Shown here: piece after piece, positions 1-7,309 of the stretch
Layout of the letters: each line of letters begins with the position of its first letter
How positions within the stretch are numbered: position 1 is the stretch's first letter
NCBI GenBank assembly: GCA_002751075.1
Contig: NAOQ01000227.1
Coordinates: 67,709-80,560, forward strand
Length of the DNA stretch: 12,852 nucleotides
Direction: 5' to 3'
Source of the DNA: Ichthyophonus hoferi
Lineage: Eukaryota > Opisthokonta > Ichthyosporea > Ichthyophonida > Ichthyophonidae
Program-made: the position numbers and the translations under genes
The notes under the pieces: model-generated
The model's database searches: none
What the model was told of the DNA's origin: nothing
Seen by the model: the letters and a program-made list of their open reading frames with translations, nothing else

Positions 1-109
1 ATAATAAGTAAAACTATATAAAAATAAAAAAGCACGTATAAGGAGAACATTAAAATATTAAATGTATAACCCTCCATTTCCAGCAATAAGAGAAATGATT
101 TAAAATAAT

Positions 110-3100
110 TTAAAACAAATAGATTGAGAGGTGTATAGCATATCTACCATGTTGTTTCCTTGTGAGAGAATGTAAATGAGCTACAGTATATAGGCTTTTC
201 GCTATGTCATTCACCAGACTTCTTACGTAAAACCCACCACCACACCGTATAGCTGCAGGCCTCCAATACAGTTATTGCATTAATTTTTATTTAATTTTTA
301 ATATATTACAGTAAACCACACACCTTGTTTTTTTAGTTTTATAGATTTTATATATTTGGCACACATAATCCAGACTCACATCCCTATTGCAACAGGGTGA
401 TACTTTACAATAACATGTAGACAAATATATACTTTGCAGTAATACTTTAGACGATATAAGCCTGAGGTGATGATAACTAACTGCTTGAAAGCAATAGGGT
501 GGTAGGCTTACACGTAACTTTCCTTATATATATTATAAATATGATTGGTACATACCAAATTAAAAAATAGTTATAATTGTTGTCATGTCATATGCATCCT
601 TTAAAAAACAGACAAACATTAATAAAGGGAGATAAAAATATAAAAGATCAACAAACACCCTGTGTGATAAAATTAAAGCACTACTTAAGCTAAATATTAA
701 TAACTGAAAAAGCAAGATATACATATATAGCTATTAATCGTAGTAGGAGCAAGACCTTCTATACACAATATATAACTAAACAAACTAATAGAACTAGAAA
801 ATAATAACAAGAGTGTATACGGTATTGGTATAGATATAGAGATATAAGGATTCATGTAACAATAATGAATCTACACTATATTTCTTTATGCATTGGTAAG
901 CCAGCTACATTGTTTACCTAAAACAGGGTAGAGAAAAAAAGAAAAAGAAAAAGAAATATAGAAAATATAGGACAAAAACACTAAATGAGATGGTAATATA
1001 AAATATAAAATATATTCTTACTTAAGGAAAAATAGGGTAATGTGCTATTTGTTTCTAACAATAGCTGGTCCACTCTAACTGGCCGGGGATTTAATAGAGG
1101 TGCTTTCCCTTGCCGACAGAGATCAGAACAGCGCTGCCCATTTCTCTTTAAGGCCGAATATCTAGAGGGGTATGCATATATGTATTTATGTATATATGTA
1201 TATGTGTATATATGTATGTAATATAAATAAATGAAGATTTGCATGATATTATAATAGTATAATACTAGGTATGCACATATTAATAATTTATAGCTGTGCA
1301 TACATGTACACACACATAACACACTTAGAAGCATAAAACAAAAACAGAGAAACAGAGGGCCTTGCAGTACCAAAGAATATGAACAAATACATAACAAATA
1401 AAAGAATATAGTAAAGTAAAACATACTGAGGTGGCACCTGCATGATGTTCCCTCGGAAATGTGCCAAGTGATCATCAAGCACCTTCATGCTAACATGGTC
1501 TGCTTATCCTTAGGTGTCAATAGCTTGCTGATATTACCTATGCTCTATATATATGTATATATACATATATACACACATATATATACATACACATTTATAG
1601 GAACTCTATAGTATTTATCCATCTATCATTACTAACCCCAGGACAATGTCCTATCCACGGTTCCTGTGCTATCATAGGTGTCTGTAGAACAACCAAGAAA
1701 GCCAACAGCACGATACTCCTATAGGCATAGAGAAACATATGTTAGTCATAACAAGCATATTGGATTGGATAATTAAATACGTGCCACACAGTACATAAAT
1801 ACAATCAACAGGTTAATTAAATTAAAAATGTGTAAAATAGGATATATGTAAATACATTAACTTTTACATTTAATATAATATCAGTGGAAGGCAATCAATG
1901 AACTAAAAATTAAAATTAAAATAAATAAATAAATACAATTGCAAGATTGTATATATGTGTATATATGTGTATATATTACAGTTGATAGAAGCACAAACCA
2001 AAAAAAAGAGAAAATGGTGTTGCTGCCTTAATTCTTTTTAAGCATTGTGTAAGATAATACATAAATAAAATAAACGTAAAATTAAATTAAATTAAATTAA
2101 ATTAAAAATTAAATTAAAAAATAAACAAATTTAAGTGTAAGATGGTATACTCAACAATCAGAGTAGACAAAGAAATAAAATATAAAGAAAGAGAAATGAC
2201 AATTGTTACCTTATTTCTATTTAATCACTATGTAAGATAGTACCTAAATGAAATACAAATAGAATTAGTTAAAATTAAGAAAACAATTAAATTTAAATGT
2301 AATATGGTATATATATCCAAATCAGGTTAGCTAAAGGAACAAAAAGCAAAGAAGAAAAGAGATTAACCAATGATACTACCTTAACTCCTTTTAAATAAGA
2401 AGACAATTCCCGGGTTCCTCTACCAAGGCCAATAACTATAGGTACAAAAATATTTACCACATGTTATTGGTTACTCATTATTGTAATCCAATCTTTATCG
2501 CTTCATATTTTATTTCCTATATTTGATCTAAACTCCGTATTTCAGGATATCCTTATAGGTATTAGTTAATTCATTCAAAATAACTCATCCAATCGAAAGA
2601 GTACTAAGTGAGTTAGTTACCAGTGCAGACTTATGCTTTAAATAAAACTTATATATGGCTTAAAAGGTTTAACATGAGTAAAAATCAATTTGTATGCAGA
2701 TAAGATAATACAAATATTAGTATACTTTTTACGTTATATTTTTATTTTCAGTGTACTAAAACATTCAATAAGCTGGTGTATATATTTGTTAGAACAGAAA
2801 AATAGATGTTAGATAATATAGCTCCATATATGGTTGTCATGAGATCACAGGAAAGGGTGCTTGCAATATTTCATTTCCGTTTATCCTTTTATTATTTAAC
2901 ACTTGACTTTTATTAATTAATACTTGACTTTTTATTGCCTAATATTTCTCTCTTATTGTTATTTTTAATGCATCTCATAATTTATCTTATTGGCTAATTA
3001 AAATTCCTTCCAATTCCTCTATCTCTTTTTTAATTGTTAATATTTCACAATGTTGTTTATGCTTATCCTATCCCATGAGTTTCTTAATAGGCCTATGACT

Positions 3101-3963
3101 AATAACACTTGTTTTAAACAACACTTCCTTCTATCGCCACTCTATGTACACCGCTTCTCATTTACTCTCTCCAGCTCATTCAACTCTCCTTTCGATTATT
3201 ATTATGATCACAGAAACAATAAGTGCTCCAACCTAGTATTCTTGGTATACCTGATATATGGATTTGTATAGCTAATTATACAGAAATATCGTATAATACC
3301 CTATATATATAAATATACATGTGTATATATGGTATATTTATTACCATTTATGGGCCAGAACGCAATCAATAAATTAGGAAAAGGGTATATATACACCTAA
3401 GTGTGTACTGGTAGAGAAATATGAGCCTATAGAATCAATTTATGTATTAAATAGCCAATAGCATATAGATGCTATAGATTTTAATTTTTAAGCAATAATG
3501 ACAGCATTAATAGATAATAGATAATATATTACATATACATATACATACCTTCTTCAAACCAGCATCTATATCTCTTATCATTCTAATCACCATAGGCCTC
3601 TCTCTCTCTACCTTCATTAATCATTTGATTAACCAATAGAGTTTCTAAATTGCAAACATTAAAGCTACTTACCCAATACTCCATCAGCATTTTTATCCAA
3701 ATTACCACCATGACCAATTTTCAATTTCATTTTCTTGGTTTGTTTTGCATCTGTCAAACCGGATTTTAGTTATTAAATCAACCATGTATATACCGCAGTG
3801 ATATACACGCTAACTATATTTTACGTTATCTAGGAGATTACTATATAAACTGACTGTCTAGATCTGTATTCTACTTGCTCTGTTTTGGGAACTGTTGTGT
3901 ATCTGTATTTATCATTCTCCTTCTTAAAAACATATTTACATATATAATAAAGTTGTAACATAT

Positions 3964-3998
<35 letters not shown>

Positions 3999-4233
3999 CA
4001 TTATATTGCCTATTTATAAAACTACAGGCTATTCATACTAGCCTAAATGGGAAACATACCAACCATGGATTAGGTCATACTAACGATGATACAGTAAATA
4101 ATAAATAACTATAAAAGTAAACCCAAACATCGAAATATAGACAATAATAGATAAATATACTAATGATAAACAGTTGGTATATATATAGTTATAAATAGGG
4201 CCAGAGGGTGTCAAGAGAGCATATACCATAGAT

Positions 4234-4266
<33 letters not shown>

Positions 4267-4672
4267 GCATATGCACACACATACATATACCTGTACATAC
4301 ACCATATATCTTATCATACGCCATATATATACTATATAAAACTGCTATTAATAGAAATGGGTATGTATGTATATGATAGTGTGTATGTTTGAGTACGTAT
4401 GATGGCATAATAGTATGATATTATTAATATATTATAGACTGAAAGCATCACAATATTTATACTTCCTTTTATTAACGTGTTAAATAGAGGAGATATAAAT
4501 TTCTATCAACCATAGTAAGGATACCAATAACAAAACCAACAATACCTGGTGTTTCAAGTATTTCTTTTAATTTTTTTGTTACATCAGCTGAAGTCATTCC
4601 TAGAGGTTTACACACAGCGAACACTCCAAATAAGTGGTGGCTCGTTGATGTTGCCATGGTTAACATTGCCAT
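110..4672 (-). CDS. TRUB1-like: TruB/TRUB1-like tRNA pseudouridine-55 synthase, seven exons
   Basis: The protein should turn uridine 55 of the tRNA T-loop into pseudouridine; this is known for the family, not shown here. Exons, read on the minus strand: 4672-4546, 3750-3673, 2435-2380, 1718-1637, 1499-1427, 1161-1022, 252-110. All junctions are GT-AG and keep phase, giving 232 aa. Residues 16-28 read GVFAVCKPLGMTS. The catalytic loop is GHGGNLDKNADGVL (about 55-68), with the family's catalytic Asp as D61. Then come VIGLGRGTRELSSYL (69-83), EYRAVGFLGCSTDTYDSTG (88-106; Y89 matches the conserved Tyr), FRGNIMQVPPQYSALKRNGQ (129-148), and CGGGFYVRSLV (189-199; Y194 and R196 match the active-site Tyr and Arg). 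There is no PUA domain. M1, M3 and M6 could each start; M6 has the best context (aaccATGG). The end is less sure: a possible donor (CATG|GTAGAT, near 148) could lead to exons outside the window, and I see no AATAAA after the TAA. Confidence 0.9.
1546..1594. repeat. TA/CA-rich microsatellite in TRUB-like intron 4
   Basis: Alternating TATA, TACA and CACA runs fill much of the 137-bp intron 4 (1500-1636). Similar TA/TG tracts lie in intron 5 (about 1172-1222) and intron 3 (about 1949-1977). They are simple repeats with no coding signal. Confidence 0.85.
1850..2400. repeat. Three-copy diverged tandem repeat in TRUB-like intron 3 reaching into exon 3
   Basis: Three units share one order of landmarks on the plus strand: a CCTTA-type block (2026, 2209, 2379), then a T-rich tract and, in the first two units, GTAAGATAxTAC; an AATTA-rich tract; AATxTAAxTGTAATATGGTATA-like sequence; and a purine-rich AAAGAAxAAAxGAG tract. 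Spacing is about 183 and 170 bp. A weaker fourth part may begin near 1792 (TACATAAATA). The CCTTA block of the last copy is the 3' end and donor of exon 3 (exon end 2380), so the duplication seems to include part of an exon. The copies are clearly diverged, which points to an old event. The comparison was by eye. Confidence 0.6.
2079..2117. repeat. (AATTA)n pentanucleotide microsatellite
   Basis: AAATT units recur about seven times with one short interruption, inside the middle unit of the intron 3 tandem repeat. The other two units hold only two or three such units here, so the expansion is local to one copy. Confidence 0.85.
2436..3672. other. TRUB-like intron 2, no further exon seen
   Basis: This is the longest intron of the gene. 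Exons 2 and 3 join to read GVLVIGLG, which matches the family without a gap, so no exon is missing. It holds T-rich sequence, a short imperfect duplication of ACTTGACTTTTTATT type near 2900-2937, and a chance open frame on the plus strand (3050-3271) with biased composition and no recognisable domain. Confidence 0.7.
3967..3997. repeat. (AT)n microsatellite in TRUB-like intron 1
   Basis: An uninterrupted AT dinucleotide run of about 31 bp within intron 1 (3751-4545). A second, interrupted TA/CA tract lies at 4233-4290 in the same intron. Confidence 0.95.
4233..4290. repeat. Interrupted TA/CA microsatellite
   Basis: TA runs broken by ACAT and GCAT, passing into CACACACATACATATAC. It lies in TRUB-like intron 1. 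The open frame read across it on the minus strand is an artefact of the repeat. Confidence 0.9.
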
Positions 4673-5846
4673 ATTTGTCTACTGCCAGCAACTGTTTAAA
4701 TCGCTTTTGAACAAATTTTTATTGTTTTATATCTCTATCATGTTTAGTTTTTAGGTTTTAAATTTTGAATATCTCTTTTAACTGGGGATATAATATTTTC
4801 GGGCTATACATAGTTACTAGGATATAATATTTTATACTTCAAATGATGGCTTGATAAATACTATTCTTACTCTAATTCCTTATGCAAATAATTTAATATG
4901 TTGAAAGATATATTTTTACGTGTCCTATATTGACACTCATTCAGTTTTTTCTTCTTTTTCTGAAACATTTAATATAAAGAAAATAATTAGGATTTAATAT
5001 AGCAAACCATCCACCTATCTGGATATAATTAATATTCAAAATATTCGTATCTTTATGTACACACATTTCATTTAAAACACAATTGAAAAGAAAAGGTTAT
5101 AACAGAGAGGGAGAAAAATGATCAATTTATAAAATATAAAACAAAATATAAAACAAAATTGAAATTGAAAACAAGAAAACAAAAGACATCTTTTTTTTAA
5201 AAAAAAAATGTTGGTTGTGGTATGGTTGGAGAAGGTGTTTACTGAGACTACATAAATATATTAAAAATACTGATAAATCATAAAATAAATGGCCAGAATA
5301 TAAGCAACCGTAGAAAATGGTAAAAGCAGCTGCAAAAAGTTTATTTTTTGTTGTGTCAGACAAACCCTGTGACCGAGTCTGTATAATATTGTATAATATA
5401 ACAAAACAAGTATATACATATATCCCATCTATATTGGCCTATTTTTATATTGTAGAACAAAAAGGGCGATTGGATAAAATTGTTTTTTTGTTGTTTTTTA
5501 AAGGGCAAAAAAGGCAATTTACTGTTTTGTAGATAAGGCTATGAACAGGTATGAATGAAGATTTTATGGTTTAATTATTTATAGTTATAGACAATAGTCA
5601 ATAAAAAGGAATTTATATGGGCATCTTTTCCGAGATAGTGTGATATTATATATATGTATATTTATATGTATCTATGTACATTATATATATATGAATAATT
5701 ATAACCAATATAGTTGAAACTCAGTTGAACCATAAAATAAATTTACTAGAACTTGGACATGATAATATAGACTGCGATATATAAATGATAGTAGAAATAT
5801 TTTATAAAGATTATGTATTTATGATAATGCAATTAGTAAGATATCA
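4673..5846. other. AT-rich spacer upstream of the TRUB-like gene
   Basis: No convincing gene is visible. The stretch should hold the TRUB-like promoter, but I cannot place a TATA box with confidence. It contains two 14-bp direct copies of GGATATAATATTTT (4786-4799 and 4820-4833), a T8A10 run (5191-5208), and TA microsatellite near 5647-5693. Short open frames on both strands around 5127-5532 have low-complexity composition, and the minus one lacks an ATG, so I leave them out. Confidence 0.6.
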
Positions 5847-6083
5847 ATATGTCTTCTTATTGTCGTCCTGTTGGAAATAATTAAAGGTCAATTCCTTATC
5901 TAAGTATTGAATGTCCCCCCTCCTTGAATTGGTTACTGTAGTTTTGTAGTTGATGATTAGCCTTTTGTCCGGTGATAGATGAGTACATCTGCTTAGATTC
6001 GGAAGAATCAATGGAAAGGGAGGCTCTGTCCAAATTGGTGAATCTGGCTTTCTCTTGAATACAGTCTCACTTCGGGATGGTTA
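5847..6083. other. GC-richer, coding-like island of unknown origin
   Basis: This stretch has visibly more G and C and more even codon-like composition than its surroundings. One minus-strand frame stays open for 78 codons (6080-5847) and includes PIWTEPPFPLILP, but has no ATG. A second minus-strand frame is open across much of the same stretch, and a plus-strand frame is open at 5957-6055 (33 codons, includes VIDEYICLDSEES). I recognise no family in any of them. It could be a remnant of a coding exon, or of the LTR-like element next to it at 6290-6630, or noncoding DNA of unusual composition. Confidence 0.3.
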
Positions 6084-6289
6084 TACCTGTGTATTGTGCT
6101 TTCCTCCTCTTGTGATTCTTGGGGCATAATCAATTGGCTTAGAATGAATAAGATTGAGGCATTAACTTTAATCACATGTGAGCTGATTGTTTAGTTTAGT
6201 CAGATATTACAATAACGATGTGATTGTCATATATGCAAAGCTTTATATATATTACGAGAACTTCGTAATTTTTTTCAGTAGACCGTACG

Positions 6290-6630
6290 TGTGTGAATGG
6301 CCAGTGGGCGCCGAACGGCATTGGCAGCCGAGGGTCTTTATTTATTAGTTATTTTGGTTTCCTTTTATACTTGCAGTAGCATGCGGTACCACATGTCTTT
6401 ATAACCAATAGGATGATCCTGGTTGTTTCTTGTCTCATCTTATCGTCTGCTTAGTGGTATTCATTATTAAATGGAGCTGATTGTAAATATTCTTACTGGC
6501 TAATCCAACTCATGGTAGGTCACAGGGACCCACTAGAATTGTCTGATCTTACCGCAATACTTAAATACTAGTGTCCTTCTCTAGATGGTGAATTAACTCA
6601 TTTCCGAATTGATTAAAAATGCTCCAATAC
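6290..6630 (-). mobile_element. LTR-like relic, copy A (probable Ty3/gypsy-type solo LTR fossil)
   Basis: It shares a block of about 110 bp with copy B (inverted, 10995-11110), roughly 85% identical by eye, and a weaker but longer similarity with copy C (12375-12600). Read on the minus strand, the shared order is CAATTCTAGTGGG, a TATAAAAGG box (6361-6369), then AATAAATAAAG (6336-6346) and a GC-rich tail: a U3, TATA, poly(A) layout typical of an LTR. No gag, protease or reverse transcriptase is seen, so this is a fossil fragment. The divergence between copies suggests an old insertion. LTR identity is an inference from layout and from the primer-site-like sequence beside copy B. Confidence 0.45.
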
Positions 6631-6957
6631 CATAATATTTTGATAAGAATCTATCTACTTATTGTGGAACGGTATTCGATTAATAATCATTACATTACCC
6701 CTTGCTATCAAAGATCAGTCAAGCTGTGTTTTTGATGCATAATGTGTTGAGGTACTGCATAAGTAGTTAATCCGGCGTTTCTTGGCACTCTGAAATTGGT
6801 GAAACCTTGGAAATTATGAGATTGCAAGAAGTAAGAGTGTTCCTATGACCTATATTATTTTAGAAGGAGATATAATACCAAATTTAGTGGTATGTTAACA
6901 TGTCCCTCTTTATACACGCAGTACAGGTATGTCAAGACGCATTTTTATTATTATTAA

Positions 6958-6995
6958 ACAAGTCAGCAGGACTTGTCATAGGCAGGATGCCTATG
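6958..6995. repeat. Two adjoining perfect hairpins upstream of the LicD-family gene
   Basis: ACAAGTC and GACTTGT (6958-6964, 6970-6976) pair across a 5-nt loop. Directly next, CATAGGCA and TGCCTATG (6977-6984, 6988-6995) pair across the loop GGA. No base separates the two stem-loops. A third small inverted repeat, GTTCC-GATA-GGAAC, lies at 7138-7151. Their function is unknown. Confidence 0.8.
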
Positions 6996-7003
6996 CAATT
7001 GTA

Positions 7004-7195
7004 ACTGCTAATAATATTAATGTTTATTTATAGCTAGCTGCTAATAGTATTTAAGGTTTATAGCTATATAAAGGCATGCCCAAATTAATTAAATCGGAAA
7101 TAGTGGTATGCAACGTGATTGGTTGCTAATATTAATTGTTCCGATAGGAACGGTTTTACAATGCACATACACCAATAATAGTAACTGCTAATTAT
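7004..7195 (+). promoter_or_regulatory. Four TGCTAAT motifs, candidate upstream control region
   Basis: ACTGCTAATAAT (7004), GCTGCTAATAGT (7037), GTTGCTAATATT (7122) and ACTGCTAATTAT (7184) share the core TGCTAAT, all on the plus strand, within 200 bp and about 110-300 bp before the LicD-family ATG. An inverted CCAAT box (ATTGG, 7118-7122) lies just before the third copy. This may be a cluster of homeodomain-like binding sites or a degenerate repeat; the sequence does not decide. Confidence 0.4.
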
Positions 7196-7264
7196 CTACC
7201 GTTGTATAGAAATGCCAAAATCTATTGGAATACTTGTTTGAACGTTATTTTATATAGCTACTAC

Positions 7265-7272
7265 TATAAATA
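7265..7272 (+). promoter_or_regulatory. Possible TATA box of the LicD-family gene
   Basis: TATAAATA lies 30 bp before the ATG at 7302. If used, transcription would start only a few bases before the start codon, giving a very short leader. TA-rich sequence is common here, so chance is a real alternative. Confidence 0.35.
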
Positions 7273-7282
7273 AGAATGGTTC

Positions 7283-7309
7283 ACAGCCATAAGTCGCAAA
7301 TATGGCTGT
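7283..7309 (+). promoter_or_regulatory. Perfect 9-bp hairpin enclosing the start codon
   Basis: ACAGCCATA (7283-7291) and TATGGCTGT (7301-7309) are exact reverse complements across a 9-nt loop. The right arm contains the ATG at 7302-7304. In an mRNA starting upstream of 7283 the start codon would be base-paired. Whether the leader reaches that far is unknown. Confidence 0.7.

Noticed and set aside
981-1488. Two long minus-strand open frames read as independent proteins
   Set aside because: Each contains one genuine TRUB-like exon (1161-1022 or 1499-1427) followed by or joined to translated intron rich in TA repeats. They belong to one spliced gene.
3050-3271. 73-codon plus-strand open frame
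   Set aside because: It lies in TRUB-like intron 2, has biased Phe/Ser/Tyr composition from pyrimidine-rich DNA, and shows no domain.
4211-4408. Minus-strand open frame rich in Tyr, Ile and His
   Set aside because: It is a translation of the TA/CA microsatellite and its flanks in intron 1.
5127-5532. Overlapping open frames on opposite strands
   Set aside because: Composition is low-complexity, the minus frame has no ATG, and no domain or splice signal pattern supports either.
6299-6330. GC-rich GTGGGCGCCGAACGGC read as a tRNA-Lys primer site
   Set aside because: It resembles the retroviral Lys primer site only loosely and lies on the wrong strand and side of the LTR-like copy A.
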